From NCBI RefSeq assembly GCF_902497995.1, contig NZ_CABVII010000018.1:1-64000 (forward strand): a DNA stretch of 64,000 nucleotides, given 5' to 3'. Under the pieces are notes generated by a model. It was not told the DNA's origin. It worked only from the letters and a program-made list of their open reading frames with translations, and did not search any database. A program made the position numbers and the translations under genes. Shown here piece by piece: positions 54,491-62,959 of the stretch (the stretch's first letter is position 1; every line of letters begins with the position of its first letter). This DNA comes from Pseudomonas fluorescens. Lineage in GTDB: Bacteria; Pseudomonadota; Gammaproteobacteria; Pseudomonadales; Pseudomonadaceae.

Positions 54491-55333
54491 TTAGAGGGTG
54501 CCGTAGCCGCCGCCGCAGACCAGGGCTTGCCCTGTGACGTAGTTGGCTTCCGGCAGGCACAGCATCACCACCGAGCCGGCCGCTTCTTCGGCCGTGCCAG
54601 GGCGTCCAAGGGGAATGGCAGAGCTGGCGGTATCGATGCGTTCTTGCTGAACGCCGACCTTGATTTCTCTACCTTCAATGTTGATGGTCTTGCTCTCGTC
54701 TCCAGCCAGCGCCTGGGTCAGTCGGGTATCGATGAAACCGAAGGCCACGGCGTTGACATTGACCTTCAGGCGGCCCCACTCCTTGGCCAGGGTCTTGGTC
54801 ATGCCGATGATGCCGGCCTTGGCGGCGGAGTAGTTGGATTGACCGGCGTTGCCGCCAGCAGCCACCGAGGAGATGTTGACGATCTTGCGCAACACCTCGC
54901 GGCCTTCGGCGGCGTCTTTCTTGGCCTGGGCGCTGATGATCGGCTGGGCCGCACGCAGGATGCGGAACGGTGCGGTCAGGTGGCAATCAATGATTGCGTA
55001 CCACTGTTCGTCGGTCATTTTCTGGATGACGTTGTCCCAGGTGTAACCGGCGTTGTTGATGATGATGTCGATGCCACCGTAGCTCTGGACAGCGGTCTGA
55101 ACGAAACGCTCAGCGAAATCGGCGGCGGTCACGCTACCGACACAGGCGACGGCTTCGCCACCAGCCTGGCGAATTTCGGCCACGACTTCTTCGGCCGGCG
55201 CCGAGTCCAGATCGTTGACCACGACTTTGGCGCCGTAGGCCGCCAGTTGCAGTGCGACGCTACGGCCGATACCACGACCGGAACCGGTGACCAGGGCGAC
55301 TTTGCCTTCAAGCTTTTTCATTGGGATGTTCAT
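54491..55333 (-). CDS. SDR 3-hydroxyacyl-CoA dehydrogenase, MFE-2-like
   Basis: A 280-residue short-chain dehydrogenase. TGSGRGIGRSVA binds NAD(P), INNAGYTWDNVIQKM follows, and the catalytic Ser, Tyr and Lys are in ISSVAAGGNAGQSNYSAAKAG. The sequence style is like the N-terminal dehydrogenase part of MFE-2 and Hsd4-type enzymes that oxidise (3R)-hydroxyacyl-CoAs. ATG 55333 has AAGGA upstream. It sits next to two MaoC proteins, which would supply the (3R)-hydroxy substrate. Confidence 0.87.
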   Translation of the reverse strand: MNIPMKKLEGKVALVTGSGRGIGRSVALQLAAYGAKVVVNDLDSAPAEEVVAEIRQAGGEAVACVGSVTAADFAERFVQTAVQSYGGIDIIINNAGYTWDNVIQKMTDEQWYAIIDCHLTAPFRILRAAQPIISAQAKKDAAEGREVLRKIVNISSVAAGGNAGQSNYSAAKAGIIGMTKTLAKEWGRLKVNVNAVAFGFIDTRLTQALAGDESKTINIEGREIKVGVQQERIDTASSAIPLGRPGTAEEAAGSVVMLCLPEANYVTGQALVCGGGYGTL

Positions 55334-55367
55334 TGAGGTGTTCCTTAAAGTGTGTGGGTTGAAAAAT

Positions 55368-55784
55368 TCAGGCGAGGGCGACAACGGCTTCGCCGGCCAG
55401 CTTCTCTTCGCCGTACTGGTTGGCGCAGCGAAGCGCCAGGCGCACGCGCTGCTCGCCGGCCTCGATGAACTTCTCGATGACCTTGCCGGTGCAGGTGGGC
55501 AAGTGGCCGAGCTGTGTGATTCCGGTAAAGCGCACCGACAGGCTGCGCACCTGGCTCTGCGGCACCCAGGCGGTCAGCAGGCGACCGAGGTAGGCCGCGG
55601 ACAACATGCCGTGGGCGAACACATCGGGCATGCGCGACTTGCGGGCGAAGTCGAGGTCGACGTGGATCGGGTTGTGGTCACCCGACGCGCCGCAGTAAAG
55701 GGCAAGGGTGGTGCGATTGACCGGCTGCAGTTTGAGCAGCGGGATCTCGTCGCCGATCTGGACATCGGAATATTGAACGGTCAT
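55368..55784 (-). CDS. MaoC-type hydratase subunit (single hotdog, catalytic)
   Basis: A 138-residue hotdog protein. ALYCGASGDHNPIHVDLDFARKSRMPDVFAHGML contains the R-hydratase motif with catalytic Asp and His (GDHNPIH). The length is one hotdog, so it likely pairs with the neighbouring MaoC-N protein. Such heteromeric hydratases act on bulky enoyl-CoAs, for example ChsH1/ChsH2 in sterol degradation. Confidence 0.87.
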   Translation of the reverse strand: MTVQYSDVQIGDEIPLLKLQPVNRTTLALYCGASGDHNPIHVDLDFARKSRMPDVFAHGMLSAAYLGRLLTAWVPQSQVRSLSVRFTGITQLGHLPTCTGKVIEKFIEAGEQRVRLALRCANQYGEEKLAGEAVVALA

Positions 55785-55793
55785 GACGACTCC

Positions 55794-56231
55794 TTAGCGC
55801 TGCACAAGAGAGGAGCGGATATCGGCGATGTGCTCGCCAAACTGGTTAGTCACCCGGGCCTCCATGACCACGAACTGCAGGGCGCCACCTTTCTTTTCGT
55901 AGATGTCAGAGATGAAGCCGTCGAACGTCAGCACATCGCCGGCAAAAGCCATCTTGTGGTAGACGAAGGACTGCTCGGCGTGAAGGACCCGGCCCAGGTC
56001 GAAGCCGACCAGGTTGAGCAGTTCCACCACGTCACGGCCTTCGCTTTCCAGGCACTTGAGGAAGGTTGGAGGGACCGGCAAGGATTTGTGGCCGGCGGCC
56101 TTCGCCACGGCTTCATCGGTGTAGACCGGGTCGGTTTCGCCGATGGCCTTGGCAAAAAAGCGCAGGCGACCCTTTTCAACGTCGATGCTGAACACGCCGG
56201 TTTTGTGTCCGATCAGATTTCTGTCTGCCAT
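55794..56231 (-). CDS. MaoC-N (FAS1-type dehydratase) subunit
   Basis: A 145-residue hotdog protein of the MaoC N-terminal type: FFAKAIGETDPVYTDEAVAKAAGHKSLPVPPTFLKCLE is its signature. It is separated from the catalytic MaoC gene by 9 bp. The two together equal a double-hotdog enoyl-CoA hydratase. Confidence 0.87.
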   Translation of the reverse strand: MADRNLIGHKTGVFSIDVEKGRLRFFAKAIGETDPVYTDEAVAKAAGHKSLPVPPTFLKCLESEGRDVVELLNLVGFDLGRVLHAEQSFVYHKMAFAGDVLTFDGFISDIYEKKGGALQFVVMEARVTNQFGEHIADIRSSLVQR

Positions 56232-56275
56232 TTTTCACTTGGCTCCTATGTCGAGAACGCGTGTCTGCGGGGCAA

Positions 56276-57463
56276 TCAGTTCTTGCCAAACAGCGTGACG
56301 ACGCAGGCGCCACCCAGGCCCAGGTTGTGTTGCAGGGCAATCTGCACGCCGTCCACCTGGCGCTTGTTGGCGGTGCCGCGCAGCTGATGGGTCAGCTCAT
56401 AGCATTGGGCAAGGCCGGTCGCGCCCAGCGGGTGGCCCTTGGAGAGCAGACCGCCGGACGGGTTGGTCACGACCTGGCCGCCGTAGGTGTTGTCGCCATC
56501 GAGGATGAAGCGTTCGGCCTCGCCGATCGGGCATAAACCCAAGGCTTCATAGGTCAGCAGTTCGTTGTGGGCGAAGCAGTCGTGCAGCTCGACCACGCGG
56601 ATATCCTCGGGGCCGATGCCGGCTTGTTCGTAGACCTGGTTGGCGGCAGCCTGGGCCATGTGAAAACCGGCGAAGCTGATCATCGAAGGCGGATCGAAGG
56701 ACTCGACCACGTCGGTGGTCATCGACTGGGCGAGGATCGCCACGTCGGTACGCAGGCCGTGCTTTTTGGCAAAGGCTTCGCTGCAGACAATCGCAGCCGC
56801 GCCACCACAGGTCGGCGGGCACGCCATCAGGCGGGTCATGACGCCGGGCCAAATGACTTTGTCGTTCATCACTTCTTCGGTGGTCACCACGTTCTTGAAC
56901 AGCGCCAGCGGGTTGTTGGCGGCGTGGCGGCTGGCCTTGGCGCGGATCGCGGCGAAGGCCTCCATCGAGGTGCCGTAGCGTTGCATGTGCTCGCGACCGG
57001 CGCCGCCGAAACCCCGCAAGGCCTGAGGGATGTCCGCGGCATCGGCAGTGAGCGATTCGAGTACGTGCAGGAAGCGTGCGCGGGGGCGGGGACGGTCATC
57101 CCAATGCGATCTCAACGCGCCGGCCTGCATCTGCTCGAAGCCCAGCGCCAGGGCGCACTCGACCTGGCCGCTGGCCACGGCGGCACGGGCCAGATACAGC
57201 GCAGTAGAACCGGTGGAGCAGTTGTTGTTGACGTTGACCACCGGAATACCGGTCAGGCCGACCTCGTACAGGGCGGTCTGGCCACTGGTGGAGTCGCCGA
57301 ATACGTAGCCGGTGAAGGCCATCTGGATTTTGTCGTAGCCAATCCCGGCGTCCTTCAGCGCAAGGCGCAAGGCCTCTGCACCCATTTCGGTGTAGGTCGG
57401 GCTGGCGCCCGGCTTGCTGAACGGAATCATGCCGACGCCGGCAACGATAACTTTGTCGCTCAT
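56276..57463 (-). CDS. SCP-x-type thiolase (thiolase 2)
   Basis: A 395-residue thiolase closely similar to thiolase 1 along its whole length (VVNVNNNCSTGSTALYLARAAV, KASRHAANNPLALFKNVVTTEEVMNDKVIWPGVMTRL, LGLGGACVVTLFG). All catalytic motifs are intact. It has no DUF35 partner in the window, which some sterol aldol-type thiolases need. Two copies in one island suggest different chain lengths or branching. Confidence 0.9.
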   Translation of the reverse strand: MSDKVIVAGVGMIPFSKPGASPTYTEMGAEALRLALKDAGIGYDKIQMAFTGYVFGDSTSGQTALYEVGLTGIPVVNVNNNCSTGSTALYLARAAVASGQVECALALGFEQMQAGALRSHWDDRPRPRARFLHVLESLTADAADIPQALRGFGGAGREHMQRYGTSMEAFAAIRAKASRHAANNPLALFKNVVTTEEVMNDKVIWPGVMTRLMACPPTCGGAAAIVCSEAFAKKHGLRTDVAILAQSMTTDVVESFDPPSMISFAGFHMAQAAANQVYEQAGIGPEDIRVVELHDCFAHNELLTYEALGLCPIGEAERFILDGDNTYGGQVVTNPSGGLLSKGHPLGATGLAQCYELTHQLRGTANKRQVDGVQIALQHNLGLGGACVVTLFGKN

Positions 57464-57493
57464 GTCTTTGCTCTCGATAGAAGAGAAGGGGGG

Positions 57494-58633
57494 TTAAAGT
57501 TTGCGGGCGATCAGTTCGCGCTGGACTTCGTTGGTGCCGCCGAACACGCGGGAAACGCGCAGGTCGACAAAGGCGCGGGCCACCGGGTACTCCAGCATGT
57601 AGCCGTAACCACCGTGCAACTGGACCATGTCGTCCAGGTGTTTCCACAGGGTCTCGGTGGCGAACAGCTTGGCGATGGCGGCTTCTTCCACCGTCAGCTT
57701 GCGACGCATGTGTTCGCTAATGTAGTAATCGACCATGGTGCGCACCGCGACCGAGGCAGCCTTGGCATCGGCCAGCTTGAATTTGGTGTTCTGGAAATCC
57801 CACACAGACTGGCCGAAGGCCTTGCGGTCCTTGACGTACTCGAGTGTCTGCTCCAGCAGGCGCTCCAGGCGAATCGCGGCGTAGATGGCGATGCCCAGTC
57901 GCTCCTGTGGCAGTTCCTGCATCATGTAGGCGAAACCTTTGCCTTCTTCGCCCAACAGGTTGCCGACGGGGACGCGCACATCGTCGAAAAACATCTCGGC
58001 GGTGTCGGAAGCACGCTGGCCGACCTTGTCCAGCTTGCGGCCACGGCGGAAGCCTTCGCGGCTGGTTTCCACCATGATCAGGCTGATGCCTTTGGAGCCC
58101 GCCGTCGGATCGGTTCTGCAGGCCAGCAGGACCATGTCGCAATTGATGCCGTTGCTGATAAAGGTCTTGCTGCCGTTGATGACGTATTCGTCGCCGTCGC
58201 GGATCGCGGTGGTGCGCGCAGCCTTCAGGTCACTGCCGCTGCCCGGTTCGGTCATGCCGAGGGCGAGGATGGTTTCGCCACTGCAGATGCTCGGCAGCCA
58301 GCGATGTTTTTGCTCCTCGGTACCGAAGCGCACGATGTACATCGCAATGATGTCCGAGTGCAGGCCGAAACTGACGCCGGAAACGCCGGCGCGGTGCATT
58401 TCCTCGTTGATGACCGTCGCGTGGCCGAAGTCGCCGCCGCCACCGCCATACACCGCAGGCACCATGGTGCACAACAAACCTTCGCGACCGGCCTTGAGCC
58501 AGGTCTGGCGGTCAACCTTGCCGGCCTCGTCCCATTCGGCCTGACGGGGCACGCATTCGCGCTCGAAGAAGCGGCGGGCGGTTTCGCGGAACATTTCATG
58601 GTCTTCGCGAAAGATGGATCGTTGAATGTGCAT
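57494..58633 (-). CDS. Acyl-CoA dehydrogenase (third)
   Basis: A 379-residue acyl-CoA dehydrogenase with all standard motifs: GMTEPGSGSDLKAARTTA, YVINGSKTFISNGINCD and VQLHGGYGYMLEYPVARAFVDLRV followed by FGGTNEVQRELIARKL. It looks like a homotetrameric, self-sufficient enzyme, in contrast to the pair at 37.3-39.6 kb. It is the first gene of the minus-strand operon (dehydrogenase, thiolase, two MaoC, SDR, ligase). Confidence 0.92.
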   Translation of the reverse strand: MHIQRSIFREDHEMFRETARRFFERECVPRQAEWDEAGKVDRQTWLKAGREGLLCTMVPAVYGGGGGDFGHATVINEEMHRAGVSGVSFGLHSDIIAMYIVRFGTEEQKHRWLPSICSGETILALGMTEPGSGSDLKAARTTAIRDGDEYVINGSKTFISNGINCDMVLLACRTDPTAGSKGISLIMVETSREGFRRGRKLDKVGQRASDTAEMFFDDVRVPVGNLLGEEGKGFAYMMQELPQERLGIAIYAAIRLERLLEQTLEYVKDRKAFGQSVWDFQNTKFKLADAKAASVAVRTMVDYYISEHMRRKLTVEEAAIAKLFATETLWKHLDDMVQLHGGYGYMLEYPVARAFVDLRVSRVFGGTNEVQRELIARKL

Positions 58634-58673
58634 TACGGACTCCAGTGTCTGTAAAAGGATCGGCAGGCGACTC

Positions 58674-58684
58674 CTGGGGGGTGA
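58674..58684. promoter_or_regulatory. G/C-tract operator site 6
   Basis: CTGGGGGGTGAG with G6 (58676-58681), about 43 bp upstream of the minus-strand operon start. It may be a weak half-site belonging to the same set. Confidence 0.35.
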
Positions 58685-58733
58685 GCCATGTGTCCGAGGG
58701 ACTGGAGGAATGCTGCCGGGGTGGCTGTCGCTG

Positions 58734-58759
58734 TATCCCTCCCCGCGGTGGGGGGGGAT
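58734..58759. promoter_or_regulatory. G/C-tract operator site 7
   Basis: ATCCCTCCCC, GCGGT, GGGGGGGGAT: an imperfect dyad with G8 at 58750-58757 followed by ATGAAAG. It lies midway between the divergent dehydrogenase (58633) and propeller-protein (58930) genes. Confidence 0.5.
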
Positions 58760-58814
58760 GAAAGTGCCGGGAGTTCGCGGTGACGCTTTACCGGCAGGCC
58801 ATCGGCGGTGCCCT

Positions 58815-58839
58815 ACTCATCGTGGGGGGGGGAGTGAGT
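58815..58839. promoter_or_regulatory. G/C-tract operator site 8
   Basis: CTCATCGTGGGGGGGGGAGT with G9 at 58824-58832 and GAGTGAG after it, about 98 bp before the propeller-protein gene. The right side resembles a MalT box (GGGGAKGAGG). Confidence 0.5.
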
Positions 58840-58929
58840 GACGGGGGCTTCGTAGGCTCTGCGTCGCAGGTGTTGCTCCAGCGCGGTTAGCACCTTGGCA
58901 CCGAGTTCATTCCTTCAAGGAGTTGCACA

Positions 58930-60645
58930 ATGAGAAGCATAACAATCACAAAGCTTCGCTTCGCACAGCTGGGCGCGGGCCTGGCGTTGGCAGGCTTGTC
59001 CGCCATGGCGGCTGCCCAATCTGCGCCACCGCCCATGAATCCCTATCTGGCTCAGACCTTCAGCAACCAGGCACACTGGAACAGCGCGCAGACCGATAGC
59101 ACCGAGATTGCGGTGCCGCGTGGGTCCTACGAGTTGACACCGGAGTCGGTGACTTACCTGCCCAGCGATGCGGGCGGCATGCCGCATTTCGTCGACAAAG
59201 TGGGTGACACCATGGTCACGTGGTGGTGGTCCGGCCTTGGCTTGCGCAAGTACAACAAAGTCGACGGCAAGCTGGTTGAAGTGGCACGCACCGAAATGCC
59301 GCTGAAGTTGCCCGATTTTGACAAGGTCAGCGACGAGCAACGCCTGAGGCAGACCCAGGATGTCAAACGGTTGCTCGACAACAAGGACGAGCAGGGCTTG
59401 CTCGACTACATGCGCGGGCAGCCGAACCGGATGATCGGCAGCATCAACGATCAGTTGCGTGGCGGCGCCCTCTATTCGATGTTGACCCGTGAGGACGCCT
59501 TCATCGGTGCCGGTGGACGGCAGATTTTCCGTGTCGACCAGCTCGATCCGAAAAAGCCTGACTCCGGCATGGGGACACCGCTGGTGCGTGTGCTGTCGGA
59601 GACGCTGTACGACAACGAGAAGGTCAAGCGTGGCACTGATTTCCCGGTCGATTTCAACTTCGGCATGGGCATGACCTTCAACGGCTATCTGGTACTCAAC
59701 ACCGTCGGCGGCAAGGTCATCACCCTCGACCCGAAAACCCTCGAAATCGTCGACACCTATGCCGTCGATGGCGCGGACGAATTGTTCCTCAACGGTTTTG
59801 CCAATGGCGATGAGGCCGGTGGCGGGGCGGTCTATGTGGCCTCGAACCAGAACATGTACCGCCTGGTGGTCGATGCCAAGGGCAAGATTCACAGCGACGA
59901 GGCCAGCGGCGCCTGGAAAGCGGCCTATGACCGCGGTATCCGCATCTCCGCCTTGAAAGTCGCCGACGGTACGGGCTCGACCCCGACGTTGATGGGCTTC
60001 GGGCCGGACGAAGACAAGCTCGTGGTGATCACCGACGGCGCGCAGAAAATGCGCCTGGTGGCCTTCTGGCGCGACCAGTTGCCGGCCGGCTGGAAGCAGA
60101 AGCCCGGCACGCGGTCGGCACGCATCGCTGACCAGCAGCAAGTGGACATGGGCGCCGATGTGGAAACCGTGCAGTCCGAGCAATCGGTGTCGACCTACGG
60201 CGACTACGCCTTCGTGGTCAACAACATCATCAGCAAAGATGCCCCTTACCTGGCGCGTGACAACTACTACGTGAGCATGCTCAACGGTGCTACCCGTCCC
60301 GGGCCGAAAGGTGTCGCGATGTTGAAGTGGGACCAGAACAGCAACGGGTGGAAACAGCTGTGGATGCGCAATGACGTGTCGTCGATCTCCACGGTGCCGA
60401 TGATCAGCGGTGGCGGGCGGATGGCGATCATTGACGGTTACTTCACCCGCGACTGGAACGACCGCTACCACATCGGCATGGACCTCGACAGCGGCGACAC
60501 TGTGTTGAAGATCCATACCGGCAGCGATCCGCGTTTCAATGGCATGTACTCGGCGATCAAGGTCAATGAATCCGGTGCCATTCAGTACGGCATGGCTTTC
60601 GGCCTGGTGCGTCTGGATACCACCAGGATGAAAAAAGTCGATTGA
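58930..60645 (+). CDS. Periplasmic propeller-like protein of unknown function
   Basis: A 571-residue exported protein (signal peptide about 29 residues). The mature part has repeated strand-rich blocks such as YLVLNTVGGKVITLDPKTLEIVDTYAV and AVYVASNQNMYRLVVDAKGKIHSDE, suggesting a beta-propeller like PQQ-type or SMP-30-type proteins. I see no cofactor or catalytic motif. CAAGGAGTTGC is the ribosome site. It is 76 bp upstream of the aldehyde dehydrogenase and divergent from the beta-oxidation operon; a role in binding or oxidising the substrate in the periplasm is an inference. Confidence 0.7.
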   Translation: MRSITITKLRFAQLGAGLALAGLSAMAAAQSAPPPMNPYLAQTFSNQAHWNSAQTDSTEIAVPRGSYELTPESVTYLPSDAGGMPHFVDKVGDTMVTWWWSGLGLRKYNKVDGKLVEVARTEMPLKLPDFDKVSDEQRLRQTQDVKRLLDNKDEQGLLDYMRGQPNRMIGSINDQLRGGALYSMLTREDAFIGAGGRQIFRVDQLDPKKPDSGMGTPLVRVLSETLYDNEKVKRGTDFPVDFNFGMGMTFNGYLVLNTVGGKVITLDPKTLEIVDTYAVDGADELFLNGFANGDEAGGGAVYVASNQNMYRLVVDAKGKIHSDEASGAWKAAYDRGIRISALKVADGTGSTPTLMGFGPDEDKLVVITDGAQKMRLVAFWRDQLPAGWKQKPGTRSARIADQQQVDMGADVETVQSEQSVSTYGDYAFVVNNIISKDAPYLARDNYYVSMLNGATRPGPKGVAMLKWDQNSNGWKQLWMRNDVSSISTVPMISGGGRMAIIDGYFTRDWNDRYHIGMDLDSGDTVLKIHTGSDPRFNGMYSAIKVNESGAIQYGMAFGLVRLDTTRMKKVD

Positions 60646-60723
60646 CCGGCAGCGGCGCGGGGCCAGTGTCCCGCGCCGACCTGAAGGGTCGCAAAAACCC
60701 ACAATGAGAAGGTAAACCCTCCA

Positions 60724-62136
60724 ATGAGCAAGATCGAATTACCTGAAGTGGTGCGCATGCGTGAAATCCTCGCCAGGCAGCGCACGGCTTATCTGTCGAA
60801 TGACATCTGGACTGCCGAGCAACGCTGCGAACTGTTCGATCGCCTGATCGGCATGCTGGTCGAGTACAAGCAGGAAATCGTTGAGGCGGCGGCGGCCGAT
60901 TTCGGTCACCGCAGCCACGACCTGACGCGCATCATCGACCTGTTGGGCCCGCTCTCGTCGTTGAAAAAAACCAGGGCCAGGATTGCCGAGTGGATGCAAC
61001 CCGAGCAGCGTGCCGCCGACCGTGGCGAAGCCTGGATTCAGTATCAGCCGCTGGGCGTGGTGGGTATTGTCACGGCCTGGAATTTCCCGGTGGGCATGGT
61101 CATCCAGGGGCTGGCCAGTGCGCTGTCGGCCGGTAACCGGGCGATGGTCAAAGTCTCCGAATTGACCCCCATGTGTGCCGAACTGATGCAACGGATGTTC
61201 AGCGCCACCTTCGCCGAGGACGAGATAGCCATCGTCACGGGTGACGCGCAGGTCGGCCAGGCGTTTTGCAGTCTGCCATTCGACCATCTGCTGTTCACCG
61301 GAGCGAGCAGCGTTGGCAAGCATGTGATGCGCGCCGCCGCCGAGAACCTGGTGCCGGTTACCCTGGAACTGGGGGGGAAGTCACCCGCCATCGTGTCGCG
61401 CTCTGCCGATCTGCAGTCGGCAACGGGCAAGATCCTGGCGGGCAAGCTGTTGAATGCCGGTCAGGTCTGCCTTGCGCCGGATCACGTGTTTGTTCCTGAA
61501 GAGTCGTTGGAAGAATTCATCGAGCATGCCAAAGCGGCGGTCGGCAAATTCTATCCGAGCCTCAAGGACAATCCGGATTACACCTCGGTGATCAACACCC
61601 GCCATTTCGAGCGCCTGCAAAGCTACCTCGAAGAGGCCCGTGCGGCTGGCGTCGAGTTGATCGAGCTGAACCCGGCGCAAGAAGATTTCGCCGATCAGCC
61701 TCATCACAAGATGATCCCGACCTTGCTGTGCGATCCGGGTGACGAGCTGAAGATCATGCAGGACGAGATCTTCGGGCCACTGTTGCCGATCAAGCCTTAC
61801 AAGGACATGCGCGAGGTGGTTGCCTACATCAACGCTCATCCGCGTCCGCTGGGGTTGTACTACTTCGGCAGCGATGCGGCCGAGGAAAAATTTGTCCTCG
61901 AACGCACCGTTTCCGGTGGGGTGACGATCAATAGCGTCGCGCTCCATGCCAGTGTCGACAGCCTGCCGTTTGGCGGGGTTGGCAACAGCGGCATGGGCAG
62001 TTATCTCGGTCACCAGGGCTTTGTTACCTTCAGCCATCCGAAGCCGGTACTGCGCGCCGCAGACGGTCCGGACATCACGCGGCCACCGTTCACCGAGCAG
62101 GTGCGGCAGATGGTGGACGCGATGATCAAGCGCTAA
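60724..62136 (+). CDS. Coniferyl-aldehyde-dehydrogenase-type ALDH
   Basis: A 470-residue class 3-like aldehyde dehydrogenase. GVVGIVTAWNFPVGMVIQGL, LELGGKSPAIVS and the catalytic Cys in NAGQVCLAPDHVFVPEE match the CalB (coniferyl aldehyde dehydrogenase) group, which also contains fatty aldehyde enzymes. It turns an aldehyde into the acid that the ligase can activate. It follows the propeller-protein gene by 78 bp, likely in one transcript. Confidence 0.87.
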   Translation: MSKIELPEVVRMREILARQRTAYLSNDIWTAEQRCELFDRLIGMLVEYKQEIVEAAAADFGHRSHDLTRIIDLLGPLSSLKKTRARIAEWMQPEQRAADRGEAWIQYQPLGVVGIVTAWNFPVGMVIQGLASALSAGNRAMVKVSELTPMCAELMQRMFSATFAEDEIAIVTGDAQVGQAFCSLPFDHLLFTGASSVGKHVMRAAAENLVPVTLELGGKSPAIVSRSADLQSATGKILAGKLLNAGQVCLAPDHVFVPEESLEEFIEHAKAAVGKFYPSLKDNPDYTSVINTRHFERLQSYLEEARAAGVELIELNPAQEDFADQPHHKMIPTLLCDPGDELKIMQDEIFGPLLPIKPYKDMREVVAYINAHPRPLGLYYFGSDAAEEKFVLERTVSGGVTINSVALHASVDSLPFGGVGNSGMGSYLGHQGFVTFSHPKPVLRAADGPDITRPPFTEQVRQMVDAMIKR

Positions 62137-62202
62137 ACCCCGAACCTGTAGCGCTCATCGGTGGGAACCGCTGTGCGCTGTTTTTTAGCGGTTTTTTTGA
62201 AT

Positions 62203-62289
62203 TAGGAGCGAGGCTTGCCCGCGAAGGACGATGACGCGGTGCACCAGGCACACCGCGGCGCCTGGTTCGCCGGCAAGCCTGGCTCCTAC
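62203..62289. repeat. REP-type palindrome pair
   Basis: TAGGAGCGAGGCTTGCCCGCGAA at the left faces TTCGCCGGCAAGCCTGGCTCCTAC at the right, with GCGGTG/CACCGC inside. It lies between the convergent ALDH and TetR genes. Confidence 0.75.
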
Positions 62290-62301
62290 AGGGTTCGTGG
62301 T

Positions 62302-62949
62302 TCAGTCGCAGGGCGAGGTCAGCAGGGTCTTGATGAGTCGAAGCAGTTGTTTATGCAACAGCGCCGGGTCAGCCGTCGATGGATCGAGCAGCAGCTGCAG
62401 CATCATGCCGCGCATCGTGCCAATCAGCACGGTGGCGGTTGTCAGTGGATCGTTGTCGGTATGGATCTCGCCGTTGCCGATGCCGATTTCGATTTGTTTG
62501 GCGAGGGTCATTCGCACTGAATTGTTGTACTCGGCCAGTATCGCTGCGGACTCCGATTCAACCGTCACGCCCTCTGCCATCAAGGCGAGCAAAGCGCGGG
62601 CGTTGGTCCATTCGGCGTCGTCGCGCAGGAAGTATGCATCGATGTAGCCGAGCAAGGTGTCCAGTCCGGGCTGGCGTCGGGGCGCCTTGTCCTCGACGAC
62701 GCCCATGAACCTGGTATTGACGAACCCGGCCAACGCACGTAGCAGGCCGGCTTTGGTGCCGAAGTGATGCGCTGCCAGGCCGCGACTGTAACCGGCCTGC
62801 AGACCCACTTCGGCCAAGGTGAGGCCAATCCAGCCCTTGCGCGCGACGATCTGGCGTGCGGCCTCCAGCATGCATTGTTCGGCTTCGGTGCGCCGCTCCA
62901 CCTGGGTTCGGCGGGTGCTGTGGGATGTGCTTTGGTCGGGAGTATCCAT
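62302..62949 (-). CDS. TetR-family transcriptional regulator
   Basis: A 215-residue regulator with the TetR HTH: MLEAARQIVARKGWIGLTLAEVGLQAGYSRGLAAHHFGTKAGLLRAL. ATG 62949 is used; the longer frame runs through the upstream hydratase gene. It lies 10 bp after the hydratase gene, so it is probably co-transcribed and may repress that operon through the palindrome at 63829. Its ligand would be an acyl-CoA by family analogy. Confidence 0.9.
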   Translation of the reverse strand: MDTPDQSTSHSTRRTQVERRTEAEQCMLEAARQIVARKGWIGLTLAEVGLQAGYSRGLAAHHFGTKAGLLRALAGFVNTRFMGVVEDKAPRRQPGLDTLLGYIDAYFLRDDAEWTNARALLALMAEGVTVESESAAILAEYNNSVRMTLAKQIEIGIGNGEIHTDNDPLTTATVLIGTMRGMMLQLLLDPSTADPALLHKQLLRLIKTLLTSPCD

Positions 62950-62959
62950 GGGCGAGTTA

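Noticed and set aside
56567-58654. 695-codon plus-strand frame opposite thiolase 2 and the acyl-CoA dehydrogenase
   Set aside because: Antisense shadow; both minus-strand genes have intact catalytic motifs.
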